Shown: positions 15,575 through 23,920 of the stretch, piece after piece | Position numbering within the stretch: position 1 is the first letter of the stretch | How the letters are laid out: each line of letters begins with the position of its first letter | Origin: Streptosporangium amethystogenes | GTDB taxonomy: Bacteria; Actinomycetota; Actinomycetes; Streptosporangiales; Streptosporangiaceae | Reading direction: 5' to 3' | DNA length: 64,000 nucleotides | NCBI RefSeq assembly: GCF_000721075.1 | Contig: NZ_JOEQ01000002.1 | Coordinates: 1 to 64,000 of the forward strand | Translations under genes and position numbers: made by a program | The notes under the pieces: generated by a model | Databases searched by the model: none | The model's input: the letters and a program-made list of their open reading frames with translations, nothing else | What the model was told of the DNA's origin: nothing

Positions 15575-16339
15575 CTAGATCGGCTCGCCCTCGTTCTCGT
15601 CGCCCTGCTCAGGGCCGGGGGTACCGGTCCCGCTCCGGCTCGGCGACGGCGCGGGGGTGGGCCGGCCGGGATCCGGCGTCGCCGGGACCGGAGGCGGGGT
15701 CGGCACGAACACCGTGGGCGGCAGCGGCCTCGGCTGCGGCTTGAAATCGTCTTCCTTGCGCAGCAGGAGCCAGACCGTCACGGCCAGTAACACGAGCAGC
15801 AGGGTCAGCACGACCCCCGCGATGATCACGGCCCGGCGGGTCTCGGTCGGCGGCGGCGCGTCCTTGGGCGGCGCAGGCAGCGCGGGCGAGCGGTCGCCCA
15901 CCCAGTACGGCGCGAAGTCGGGGCCGTGCTGCTCGCCGATCAGCGTTCCGCTGACCAGCACCGGTTCGAGGAACCGCTCCGCTCCCGCCCTGTCGGGCTC
16001 GTACGGCGTGGCCACCCACGGGGCGCTCCCGCCGTCCATGGCCAGCACCTGCGGAACCGTATCGGCCACCGCGGTGCGCCCTCGGGTCGCCCTGGCCATC
16101 CAGCCCCGGACGCCGGAACGGCTGGCCGCCGCGTCACGGACACCGGTGACGAAGCGGTCGCGGGCCGCCGGGTCGAGAGCGGCTCCCCTGGTCAGCACCG
16201 CGACCGAGACGGCCCTGCCGTCGGGCGCGAGCCCAAGATAGACCAGCCCGGCGGGTCCCACCCGCAGACGTGCCTGCACGACGAAGGGTCCCAACTGGGG
16301 CGGGTCACCATACTGGAGCGGAGTGGCCACGTCTGACAT
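15575..16339 (-). CDS. Single-pass membrane protein with degenerate kinase-like N-lobe
   Basis: A 254-residue protein starting at ATG 16339 (MSDVATPLQYGDPPQLGPFVV). Residues 11-75 follow the pattern of the N-lobe of an actinobacterial Ser/Thr kinase: DPPQLGPF, a glycine-loop-like RVGPAGLVYLG, then DGRAVSVAVL and ARDRFVTGVRDAAA. The ATP-binding Lys is missing (VSVAVL rather than VAVKVL) and no C-lobe motifs (HRD, DFG) follow. A membrane helix lies at about 181-203 and the extracellular tail is rich in Pro, Thr and Ser. It is probably a non-catalytic derivative; function unknown. Confidence 0.65.
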   Translation of the reverse strand: MSDVATPLQYGDPPQLGPFVVQARLRVGPAGLVYLGLAPDGRAVSVAVLTRGAALDPAARDRFVTGVRDAAASRSGVRGWMARATRGRTAVADTVPQVLAMDGGSAPWVATPYEPDRAGAERFLEPVLVSGTLIGEQHGPDFAPYWVGDRSPALPAPPKDAPPPTETRRAVIIAGVVLTLLLVLLAVTVWLLLRKEDDFKPQPRPLPPTVFVPTPPPVPATPDPGRPTPAPSPSRSGTGTPGPEQGDENEGEPI

Positions 16340-16569
16340 GAAAGCACACCCGGCCGAGCACCCCGTGCCGCGCGGGTGACGAGATCGGGCACACCGTGCG
16401 GGCCACCACCGGGCTCGGGTGCCTTCCCCCCACCCGAGGAGTCGGGCTGCCCGCCTCACTCGGCCGAGACGGGCACCGGCCGTCTCGAACACGGGAAGCA
16501 TGACGGAGGAGGCGATTCACCGCCGGGTCGACCCGGCGCTTCCCTTGCCGGACGTGATGGAATATCGAC

Positions 16570-17574
16570 ATGACCGTCGCAGAAGAACTGCCGAGCGAGA
16601 TCGACACCGGACTGCTGCGCGACGCCCTGACCGAGGTCCGGCGGGTCATCGTCGGGCAGGAGCACATGGTGGAGCGGTTGCTCGTGGCGCTCCTCGCCCG
16701 TGGCCACTGCCTGCTGGAGGGCGTGCCGGGCGTGGCCAAGACCCTGGCCGCCTCGACGCTGGCCACCGTGGTCGGCGGCGCCTTCGCCCGTATCCAGTTC
16801 ACCCCCGACCTGGTCCCCAGTGACATCGTGGGCACCCGGGTGTACCACCCCTCCCGCGAGGTCTTCGACGTCGAACTCGGCCCGGTGTTCGTCAACTTCC
16901 TGCTCGCCGACGAGATCAACCGGGCCCCGGCCAAGGTGCAGTCGGCGCTGCTGGAGGTCATGGCCGAGCGGCAGGTGACCCTGGCCGGGGAGACCCACCC
17001 GCTGCCCAGGCCGTTCATCGTGCTGGCCACCCAGAACCCGATCGAGTCCGAGGGCGTCTACCCCCTCCCCGAGGTCCAGCGCGACCGGTTCCTGTTCAAG
17101 GTCCGCGTCGCCCATCCCAGCGCCCACGAGGAGCTGGAGATCCTGCACCGGATGAGCGTCACACCGCCGACTCCCAGGGCGGTGCTCGACCCCGCGCGGC
17201 TGGCCGCGCTGCAGTCGATGGCCGATCAGGTCTCGGTCCACCAGCTCGTCGCCGACTACGTGGTCAGGCTCGTGATGGCCACCCGCTCCCCCGCCGACTA
17301 CGGCCTGGCCGGGCTGGAGGAGAACATCGAGATCGGTGTCAGTCCCCGGGCCACCCTCGGTCTGGTCGCCGCGGGACGTGGCCTGGCGCTGCTGCGGGGC
17401 CGCGACTACCTGCTCCCCGACGACATCCGCGACGTGGCGGTGGACGTGATGTCCCACCGGCTGATGCTCACCTTCGACGCCCTGGCCGACGGGATCGACC
17501 CCGAGGATGTGATCCGCCAGATCCTCGCCGCCGTTCCGCCCCCCCTCGTCGTCTGGAACCAGGGCCCCCGGTGA
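16570..17574 (+). CDS. MoxR-family AAA ATPase
   Basis: A 334-residue MoxR-type AAA+ protein. Walker A is LLEGVPGVAKTLAA, Walker B plus sensor is FLLADEINRAPAKVQSALLEVMAERQVT, and ATQNPIESEGVYPLPEVQRDRF carries sensor 1 and the arginine finger. MoxR ATPases work as chaperones with the DUF58 and vWA proteins encoded next, in assembly or metal insertion of partner proteins. The stop at 17572-17574 sits in a GTGA overlap with a GTG (17571) that would be the expected DUF58 start, but that frame closes after 15 codons. Confidence 0.92.
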   Translation: MTVAEELPSEIDTGLLRDALTEVRRVIVGQEHMVERLLVALLARGHCLLEGVPGVAKTLAASTLATVVGGAFARIQFTPDLVPSDIVGTRVYHPSREVFDVELGPVFVNFLLADEINRAPAKVQSALLEVMAERQVTLAGETHPLPRPFIVLATQNPIESEGVYPLPEVQRDRFLFKVRVAHPSAHEELEILHRMSVTPPTPRAVLDPARLAALQSMADQVSVHQLVADYVVRLVMATRSPADYGLAGLEENIEIGVSPRATLGLVAAGRGLALLRGRDYLLPDDIRDVAVDVMSHRLMLTFDALADGIDPEDVIRQILAAVPPPLVVWNQGPR

Positions 17575-17627
17575 CCACCTCAGAAAGCGGCGTGGGGACG
17601 TTCCCATGCCCGGACTGAGGGACTTCC

Positions 17628-17823
17628 GTGAGGCCGCGCCGGGGACTGGACTGAGGAGTGAAGGAGCGAAGCGGATGAACGACGAGGGAAGGAGCCGGAT
17701 CCCAGCGGCCGAACCGCGACGCGCAGCGTCGCCGATAGCAGGGAAGGAGCCGGATCCCAGCGGCCGAACCGCGACGCGCAGCGTCGCATCGGGCACAGAC
17801 CGAACCGCGACGCGCAGCGTCGC
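17628..17823. repeat. Modular repeat cluster, locus 2, within the 5' region of DUF58
   Basis: 17628-17658 is the exact reverse complement of 15494-15524. Two identical 47-bp copies lie at 17686-17732 and 17741-17787 (period 55). A third partial copy of 24 bases lies at 17800-17823 (CCGAACCGCGACGCG then CAGCGTCGC). The unit carries GGGAAGGAGCC, which resembles a ribosome site, and AAGGAG (17661-17666) precedes an ATG at 17675. All of it lies between the moxR stop and the conserved part of the DUF58 gene. Confidence 0.95.
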
Positions 17824-18772
17824 ATTGAGTACTGCCGAGCAGGCGCTGCGGCGACTGGAGCTCACCATCGTACGGCGCCTGGACGGGTTGCTGCAGGGCG
17901 CGTACCAGGGACTCCTTCCCGGTCCTGGAAGCGAGTTCGGCGACAGCCGGGTCTACGTGCCCGGCGAGGACGACATCCGGCGGATGGACTGGGCGGTGAC
18001 CGCCCGCACGACGGTCCCGCACGTGCGCGACCTGGTCGCCGACCGGGAACTGGAGACCTGGGCACTGGCCGACCTGTCGCCCAGCATGGACTTCGGCACC
18101 GCCGACATGGAGAAGCGGGACCTGGTCGTGGCCGCCATCGGGGCGATCGGTTTCCTGGCGGGCCGGATCGGAAACCGTTTCGGCACCTACGTCCTGCACG
18201 ACGAGTACGTCCACCGAATGCCCGCCAGGAGTGGCCGCCCGGCGCTGTACGGCCTGCTGCACTCGCTGATGGAGGCTCCCAGAGGTCGTGCCGTCACCGA
18301 CGCCCCCGACCTGGCCGAGGCGATCGAGGTGATGGCCTCGGCACGGCGACGGCGTGGCCTGCGAGTGATCGTCTCCGACTTCCTCGACCCCGATCCCACT
18401 CTCGATCCCACCCTGGAACTGCCTTGGGAGCGGCCGATCCGCAGACTGGCCGCTCACCACCAGGTGATGGCCGTCGAGGTGATCGACCCCCGCGAGCTGG
18501 AGCTGCCGGCGGTCGGACTGGTCAACCTGATCGACCCGGAGTCGGGGCGAAGCCGCCAGATCCAGCTCACGCCCAAGATCCGCCTGGCGTACGCGGAGGC
18601 CGCCGCCGCGCAGCGGGCGGCCACCCAGACGGCGTTGCGCCGCTGCGGGGTGGCCCACCTGGTGCTGCGCACCGACCGCGACTGGGTCTTCGACATCGCC
18701 CAGTTCGTACTGCGGCAGCGGCGCATGGCGTACCTGACCCATAGGCACCCGAGGTCGGGAGCGACACGGTGA
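17675..18772 (+). CDS. DUF58 domain protein with repeat-derived N-terminus
   Basis: The conserved DUF58 region starts near base 17825 ([24 protein letters not shown]) and includes the family signatures [33 protein letters not shown] and [12 protein letters not shown]. Upstream, about 50 residues are encoded by the tandem repeats. ATG 17675 is chosen because AAGGAG lies eight bases before it, giving 365 residues. Alternatives are ATG 17606 (no ribosome site) and TTG 17825 (no ribosome site, but the best match to family length, 315 residues). DUF58 proteins are usual partners of MoxR and vWA proteins. The GTG of the vWA gene overlaps this stop. Confidence 0.75.
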   Translation: MNDEGRSRIPAAEPRRAASPIAGKEPDPSGRTATRSVASGTDRTATRSVALSTAEQALRRLELTIVRRLDGLLQGAYQGLLPGPGSEFGDSRVYVPGEDDIRRMDWAVTARTTVPHVRDLVADRELETWALADLSPSMDFGTADMEKRDLVVAAIGAIGFLAGRIGNRFGTYVLHDEYVHRMPARSGRPALYGLLHSLMEAPRGRAVTDAPDLAEAIEVMASARRRRGLRVIVSDFLDPDPTLDPTLELPWERPIRRLAAHHQVMAVEVIDPRELELPAVGLVNLIDPESGRSRQIQLTPKIRLAYAEAAAAQRAATQTALRRCGVAHLVLRTDRDWVFDIAQFVLRQRRMAYLTHRHPRSGATR

Positions 18773-19716
18773 CTTTCCTCTCTCCGGCCTGGCTGTGGCT
18801 GTTCGCCGCGCTGGCGCTGCTCGTGGCGGGCTACGTGGCCGCCCAGTTCGCCCGGCGCCGCTACGCGCTGCGCTTCACCAACCTGCCGCTGCTGACGCTG
18901 GTGACCCCCTCTCAGCCCGGCTGGCGGCGGCACGTCGCCCCCCTGCTGTTCTTCGTCATGATGGGCCTGCTGATCGTGGGCGCGGCCCGTCCCGCCGATT
19001 CGGTGCGGATCCCCCGCGACCGCGCGACGATCATCATCGCACTGGACGTCTCGCTGTCGATGGAGGCCGACGACGTCCAGCCGAACCGGATCGCCGCGGC
19101 CAAGGAGGCGGCCCAGAAGTTCGTCGCGGACCTGCCGGAACGCTTCAACGTCGGACTGGTCGCCTTTGCCCGCTCCGCCTCCGTCGTGGTCTCCCCCACC
19201 ACCGACCACCAGGCGGTGAGCACCTCCCTCGGCAACCTGAGCACCCGTGCGGGCACCGCGATCGGCGAGGCGGTGTTCAGCTCCCTGGATTCGTTGCGCT
19301 CCTTCGACCAGCAGGCGGTGACCGACCCCCCGCCGGCGGCGATCGTACTGCTGTCCGACGGCGACAACACCTCTGGCCGCTCGGTGGCGGAGGCGATCGA
19401 GTCGGCGATGAGCTCGCGTGTACCGGTTTCCACGATCGCCTACGGCACCCAGGAGGGCACCGTCTCGATCGACGGGCGCGACGTGAACGTGCCGGTGAAC
19501 AAGACCACCCTGCAGACCCTGTCGGACGGCACGGGCGGCCGGGCCTACGAGGCGGAGTCCGGCAGCCAGCTGCGGGAGGTGTACGAGCAGATCGGCACCT
19601 CGCTGGGCTACCGGACGATCAACCAGGAGATCACCCAGTGGTTCGTGGTGGCGGCGATCCTGACCGGGCTGGTGACCGCCGGGGTGGCCCTGCTGCTGGG
19701 GTCGCGGCTGCCCTGA
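18769..19716 (+). CDS. BatA-like membrane protein with von Willebrand factor A domain
   Basis: A 315-residue protein: two N-terminal membrane helices (about 5-27 and 58-75), a vWA domain with the MIDAS motif DVSLSM (near residue 91) and later metal-site segments TRAGTAIG and LLSDGDNTS, then a C-terminal membrane helix (about 287-312). It is the third member of the MoxR-DUF58-vWA set, in which the metal-dependent adhesion domain contacts partners at the membrane. Start GTG overlaps the DUF58 stop by four bases. Confidence 0.9.
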   Translation: MTFLSPAWLWLFAALALLVAGYVAAQFARRRYALRFTNLPLLTLVTPSQPGWRRHVAPLLFFVMMGLLIVGAARPADSVRIPRDRATIIIALDVSLSMEADDVQPNRIAAAKEAAQKFVADLPERFNVGLVAFARSASVVVSPTTDHQAVSTSLGNLSTRAGTAIGEAVFSSLDSLRSFDQQAVTDPPPAAIVLLSDGDNTSGRSVAEAIESAMSSRVPVSTIAYGTQEGTVSIDGRDVNVPVNKTTLQTLSDGTGGRAYEAESGSQLREVYEQIGTSLGYRTINQEITQWFVVAAILTGLVTAGVALLLGSRLP

Positions 19717-19748
19717 GCCGGTCCCGGCCATTGGTAACGTTCTACGAC

Positions 19749-20363
19749 GTGGCACATTACTTCGAGGAGCGTCCCGAGACCGCCGGCCGTCCCGGCTCGG
19801 TCACGCTCGTGCTCCCCGACCTTCATCTGAAGCTGGAGACCGACAGCGGGGTCTTCTCCGCCGAGCGCGTCGATATGGGCACCCGGATCCTGCTGGAGAG
19901 CGTGCCTCCTCCGCCGTCCGGCGGCGACCTGCTCGACCTGGGCTGCGGCTACGGGCCGATCGCGCTGACGATGGCCTCGCGCGCCCCCGAGGCGACGGTC
20001 TGGGCGGTGGACGTCAACCGCAGGTCCGTGGAGCTGTGCGCCAGGAACGCCAGGACCGCCTCCCTCGGCAACGTGAGGGCGATGCATGTCGACGAGGTTC
20101 CGCCCCAGGTGCGGTTCTCCGCCATCTGGTCCAATCCGGCGATCCGCATCGGCAAGACCGCGATGCACGAGATGCTGACCCGCTGGCTGTCACGCCTCAC
20201 GCCCGACGGCGTCGCCCACCTGGTGGTCCAGAAGCACCTGGGTTCGGACTCCCTGCAGCGCTGGCTGAACGAGCGAGGCTGGCCCACCGAACGGGTGACC
20301 TCCCGCTCGGCGTACCGGATCCTCCGGGTGGAGGCCGGGTCGCAGGTGGATCCGGCGCGGTGA
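19749..20363 (+). CDS. RsmC-like class I SAM methyltransferase with altered NPP motif
   Basis: A 204-residue methyltransferase. Motif I is LLDLGCGYGP (61-70), motif II is VWAVDVNRRSVELC, and motif IV reads WSNPAIRIGK. N129-P130-A131-I132 thus replaces the usual NPPI/NPPF, which in N-methyltransferases of this fold holds the target amine. The family (RsmC/RlmG-like) methylates guanine in rRNA. Start choice: GTG 19749 (VAHYF) fits family length; TTG 19731 is also in frame. It follows the vWA gene by 32 bases. Confidence 0.82.
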   Translation: MAHYFEERPETAGRPGSVTLVLPDLHLKLETDSGVFSAERVDMGTRILLESVPPPPSGGDLLDLGCGYGPIALTMASRAPEATVWAVDVNRRSVELCARNARTASLGNVRAMHVDEVPPQVRFSAIWSNPAIRIGKTAMHEMLTRWLSRLTPDGVAHLVVQKHLGSDSLQRWLNERGWPTERVTSRSAYRILRVEAGSQVDPAR

Positions 20364-20439
20364 GCATGGTCATCCCGGCGGGCGGGACACGAGCCGCCCG
20401 CGAGACAAACGAAGAGCGACGAGGAACGGTGAACGACCG

Positions 20440-20997
20440 ATGACGGCGAACCCGCGCAGGCAGCTGCGCCCGACCGATGTCAAGCGCCTCAACCGCACCT
20501 GGCGTCGAAACACCGAGGGGCGGCTCGCCCTGATCCTGGAGTCGGTGACCGGCCCGTTCAACGTCGGTTCCATCTTCCGCACGGCCGCCGCCTTCGGGGT
20601 GGAGCGAATCTGGCTGGCGGGCAACGCCACCCCGCCGACCAACCCCAAGGCGCAGAAGACCGCACTGGGCACCGACCGCCTGGTGGCCTGGGAGGAGCCG
20701 GTGCCCGTCCTGGAGGCCGTACGGGCGGCCAGGGACGACGGGTTCACCGTGGTCGCGGTGGAGTTGACCGGCGACGCGGTGCCCCTGTCCAAGGCCAAGC
20801 TGGGCGGCGACGTGTGCCTGGTGGTGGGCAGCGAGGACCACGGATGCTCCCCCGCGCTGCTGGAGGCCGTCGACGGCGTCTGCTACATCCCGCAGGTGGG
20901 CCGGGTCGGCTCGTTCAACGTCTCGGTCGCGGCGGCGATCGCGGTGGCGGAGGCCCGCCGCCAGGAGTGGTCGGGCAAGGCGCTGCCGGAGGACTGA
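20440..20997 (+). CDS. TrmH/SpoU-family RNA 2'-O-methyltransferase
   Basis: A 185-residue SPOUT enzyme. Motif 1 is NVGSIFRTAAAFGVERIWL with the catalytic Arg, motif 2 is VCLVVGSEDHGCSPALLEAVD, and motif 3 is CYIPQVGRVGSFNVSVAAAIAVAEA, forming the trefoil-knot SAM site. It resembles tRNA (guanosine-2'-O)-methyltransferases acting on G18, but no tRNA-binding extension is obvious, so the target is uncertain. It ends three bases before the stop codon of the convergent cytochrome b gene. Confidence 0.92.
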   Translation: MTANPRRQLRPTDVKRLNRTWRRNTEGRLALILESVTGPFNVGSIFRTAAAFGVERIWLAGNATPPTNPKAQKTALGTDRLVAWEEPVPVLEAVRAARDDGFTVVAVELTGDAVPLSKAKLGGDVCLVVGSEDHGCSPALLEAVDGVCYIPQVGRVGSFNVSVAAAIAVAEARRQEWSGKALPED

Positions 20998-21000
20998 CCG

Positions 21001-22680
21001 TCACCGGGACGGGCGCCCGCTCTCATCCGTGTTCGAGCCGGTGCCCGACCCGATGGCCGCGCGCCCTTCGGCCCTCTGCCCGTCACGCCTCTGCCCGTCG
21101 GGCCCCCGGGCACCGTCGAGCGGGACCTTCTCGCCCCCGTAGATCCTGCTCATCCTGGCGCGAAGCCTGGCGAGCCGGCGGTGTCTCCTGGTCGCGGGGA
21201 TCCCCTCCTCGTCCTCGACGGCCGCGGAGATGGTCGGGACCGGCCTCTTGCCCCGGATGAGAGCCTCGATGCCCTCGTTGGGCGGGACGTGCACCTCGAT
21301 GTAGTCACCCAGCGGCCGACGCTTGATCACGCCGGTCTCCACACCGTGGCCGATCTGCGCGGCGTCGCGACGCTGCAGGCCCAGGCAGATCCGGTAGGTG
21401 ATGTAGTAGACCAGGGCCGGCCCCAGGAAGATCATGACGCGGCCGGTGTAGGTCAGCATGTTCAGCGAAAGGTGGAAGAACGCGGCGATCTCGTCGTTCG
21501 AGGCTATCAGCCACAGGATTCCGTAGAACGTGATCGCGGCCATGCCGATCGAGGTGCGGTGCGGGTTGTTGCGGGGACGGTCCACGACGTGGTGCTCGCG
21601 GTGGTCTCCGGTGACCCACGACTCGATGAACGGATACAGCGCCAGGCCCGTCATGATGACGCCCATCGGCACCAGCGCCGGGATCAGCACGCTCAGCGGC
21701 AGCGTGAAGCCCAGGAAATTGATCTCCCAGGAGGGCATCAGGCGGAGCGCGCCGTCCAGGAACGCCAGATAGAAGTCGGGCTGCGAGCCCGCCGAGATGT
21801 TGGCCGGGGTGTAGGGACCGTACAGCCAGATCGGGTTGATCTGGGCGAAGGTGCCCAGCAGCGCGATGACGCCGAAGGTGAACATGAAAAAGGCGCCGGA
21901 CTTGGCGACGAAGGACGGGTAGAAGGGCCCGCCCACCACGTTGTCGTTGGTGCGGCCCTTGCCCGGCATCTGCGTGTGCTTCAGCACCCAGGTGAGCATC
22001 AGGTGGGCGGTGATCAGCGCCAGCAGGACGCCCGGCAGGAGCAGGATGTGTATCGAGTAGAACCGCGAGATGACGTCCTCGCCGGGATACTGGCCGCCGA
22101 AGAGGAAGAAGGTGAGCCAGGTGCCGATCACCGGAAACGAGATCATCGTGCCCGCGGTGATCCGCAGGCCGACACCGGAGAGCAGGTCGTCGGCCAGGGA
22201 GTAGCCGGTCAGCCCCTCGGCCAGGGCCAGCGTCAGCAGCAGCACGCCGATCACCCAGTTCAGCTCCCGGGGCTTGCGGTAGGCGCCCATGAAGAAGATC
22301 CGGAGCATGTGCGCCATCATCCCGGCGACGAACAGCAGGGCGGCCCAGTGGTGCATCTGCCGCATCAGCAGGCCGCCGCGCACGTCGAAGCTGATGTGCA
22401 ACGTCGAGGCGTACGCCTCGGACATCAGGAGACCCCTGAGCGGAGCGTAGGAGCCGTCGTAGACGACCTCGCCCATGGTGGGCCTGAAGAAGAACGTCAG
22501 GAACACGCCGGTCAGCAGCAGGACGATGAACGAGTAGAGCGGGATCTCACCGAGCAGGAACGTCCAGTGGTCGGGGAAGATCTTCCGCAGGTTGCGCTTG
22601 AGGAAGGGGGCGGCGCCGAGGCGATCGTCGACGAAACCGCTGACGCCCGCCACGGGCTTCGGAATGCTCCCGGTGCTCAT
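21001..22680 (-). CDS. qcrB: Cytochrome b subunit of a bc1-type complex (unlinked QcrB)
   Basis: A 559-residue polytopic protein of the actinobacterial QcrB type. It begins MSTGSIPKPVAGVSGFVDDRLG. It shows heme-b histidine segments RQMHHWAALLFVAGMMAHMLRI and SIHILLLPGVLLALITAHLM, and the quinol-site motif QPDFY. In most actinobacteria qcrB follows qcrC and qcrA next to ctaE; here neither flank has such genes, so this may be a second copy. The C-terminal 60 residues are basic and low in complexity. GGAGG precedes ATG 22680; the upstream frame extension is not conserved sequence. Confidence 0.92.
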   Translation of the reverse strand: MSTGSIPKPVAGVSGFVDDRLGAAPFLKRNLRKIFPDHWTFLLGEIPLYSFIVLLLTGVFLTFFFRPTMGEVVYDGSYAPLRGLLMSEAYASTLHISFDVRGGLLMRQMHHWAALLFVAGMMAHMLRIFFMGAYRKPRELNWVIGVLLLTLALAEGLTGYSLADDLLSGVGLRITAGTMISFPVIGTWLTFFLFGGQYPGEDVISRFYSIHILLLPGVLLALITAHLMLTWVLKHTQMPGKGRTNDNVVGGPFYPSFVAKSGAFFMFTFGVIALLGTFAQINPIWLYGPYTPANISAGSQPDFYLAFLDGALRLMPSWEINFLGFTLPLSVLIPALVPMGVIMTGLALYPFIESWVTGDHREHHVVDRPRNNPHRTSIGMAAITFYGILWLIASNDEIAAFFHLSLNMLTYTGRVMIFLGPALVYYITYRICLGLQRRDAAQIGHGVETGVIKRRPLGDYIEVHVPPNEGIEALIRGKRPVPTISAAVEDEEGIPATRRHRRLARLRARMSRIYGGEKVPLDGARGPDGQRRDGQRAEGRAAIGSGTGSNTDESGRPSR

Positions 22681-22921
22681 GCGCGGCCTCCGTTCTCGTG
22701 GACCTCGGTCTCGACGTCGTGCTCCCGTGAACCGAGAACCAGCTGAAACGGCGAGGTCTGCCGTGGATGACCAGGTATTTTTCATCATCCATGGCGATGA
22801 ACAAGCCGGTGAACAAGCCGAGGCAAAGACTCGCCGATCCGCTCGGTTCCGGGGTCTTGTGACCCAAATGTTCATCTGCCCGCGATGACGAGCCCTGCTC
22901 ACAGGGGGCATACTCCTGCAC

Positions 22922-23719
22922 GTGCAGCGTCGTTACCCCTTCCTCGACCATCCCGCCCCACTCGCCTTCGCCCACCGGGGCGGGGCGGCCGAGGGCAGGG
23001 AGAACACCTTCGCCGCCTTCGAGCGGGCCGTCGAGCTCGGCTACACCTACCTGGAGACCGACGCGCACGCCACCTCCGACGGGGTGCTCCTGGCCTTCCA
23101 CGACCACACGCTGGACCGGGTGACCGACCGCCGGGGACGGATCGCCGCGCTGCCGTACCGGCTGGTGCGCGAGGCACGGATCGGCGGCGTGGACGAGATC
23201 CCGCTGATGGAGGACCTGCTGGGCTCGTGGCCGGAGGCGCGCTTCAACATCGACGTCAAGGAGACGGCGGCCATCGCGCCGCTCGCCGAGACGGTCAGGC
23301 GGACCGCCTCCCACAACCGGATCTGCCTCACCTCCTTCTCCGAGGAGCGACTCGCCCGTGCCCGCGCCGCGATCGGTCGCGAGGTGTGCTCCTCGCTCGG
23401 ACCACGCGGCGTGGCGGCCCTGCGCGCCGCCGCCACCACCTCCGGATACGGCCGGCTGCTCGCTCGCCTGGCCCGCGCCGGGGTGCCGTGCGCGCAGGTG
23501 CCGGTGGGCTTCCGCGGCCTGCGGATCACCACGCCCGCCCTGGTCCGCACCGCGCACGCGCTCGGCATGCAGGTCCACGTGTGGACCGTCAACAACACCG
23601 GGGCGATGGAACGCCTGCTCGACGCGGGCGTGGACGGCCTGATGACCGACAACATCTCCGGGCTGCGCGACGTGCTGGAGGCCCGCGGCCAGTGGCACCC
23701 CGGCCGTCTCGCCGCATGA
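22922..23719 (+). CDS. Glycerophosphodiester phosphodiesterase
   Basis: A 265-residue TIM-barrel GDPD that hydrolyses glycerophosphodiesters to an alcohol and glycerol 3-phosphate. Motifs seen are AHRGG (His17), ENTFAAFERAVELG, LETDAHATSDGVLLAFHDHTLDRVT with the metal-binding E-D and catalytic H-D, and INIDVKE-like FNIDVKE. No signal peptide is seen, so it is probably cytoplasmic. Start is GTG, with no clear ribosome site. Confidence 0.92.
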   Translation: MQRRYPFLDHPAPLAFAHRGGAAEGRENTFAAFERAVELGYTYLETDAHATSDGVLLAFHDHTLDRVTDRRGRIAALPYRLVREARIGGVDEIPLMEDLLGSWPEARFNIDVKETAAIAPLAETVRRTASHNRICLTSFSEERLARARAAIGREVCSSLGPRGVAALRAAATTSGYGRLLARLARAGVPCAQVPVGFRGLRITTPALVRTAHALGMQVHVWTVNNTGAMERLLDAGVDGLMTDNISGLRDVLEARGQWHPGRLAA

Positions 23720-23720
23720 A

Positions 23721-23810
23721 CCGCCCGAACCGCCCGAACCGCGCGGGTCGCACGAGCCACGCGGGTCGCACGAGCCGCGCGGGTGGAGCGAGTGGCGCGG
23801 GCACGTGACC
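23721..23810. repeat. 18-bp tandem repeat after the GDPD gene
   Basis: Two 9-base units CCGCCCGAA (23721-23738) are followed by four 18-base units starting GCGCGGGT or ACGCGGGT (23741-23758, 23759-23776, 23777-23794 and a partial from 23795). The second differs from the first at one base; later units diverge. It starts two bases after the GDPD stop codon and spans much of the gap before the MFS gene. Confidence 0.85.
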
Positions 23811-23920
23811 GCCGGAACAGGCACGCCCCGACCACCACGCGTGTGCCCGCTCGTGGCGACCTGAGCGCACGACGGCGCGAGCACCCCTACCCCCCGCCCC
23901 CCAGCGAACCGAGGACCCCC

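Noticed and set aside
21700..21800. PDFY instead of PEWY at the quinol site of cytochrome b
   Set aside because: As far as I recall, PDFY is usual in actinobacterial QcrB, so it is not an oddity.
21181..22746. 521-codon plus-strand ORF opposite qcrB
   Set aside because: Antisense frame with Gln/Glu/Arg-rich sequence produced by membrane-protein codons on the other strand.
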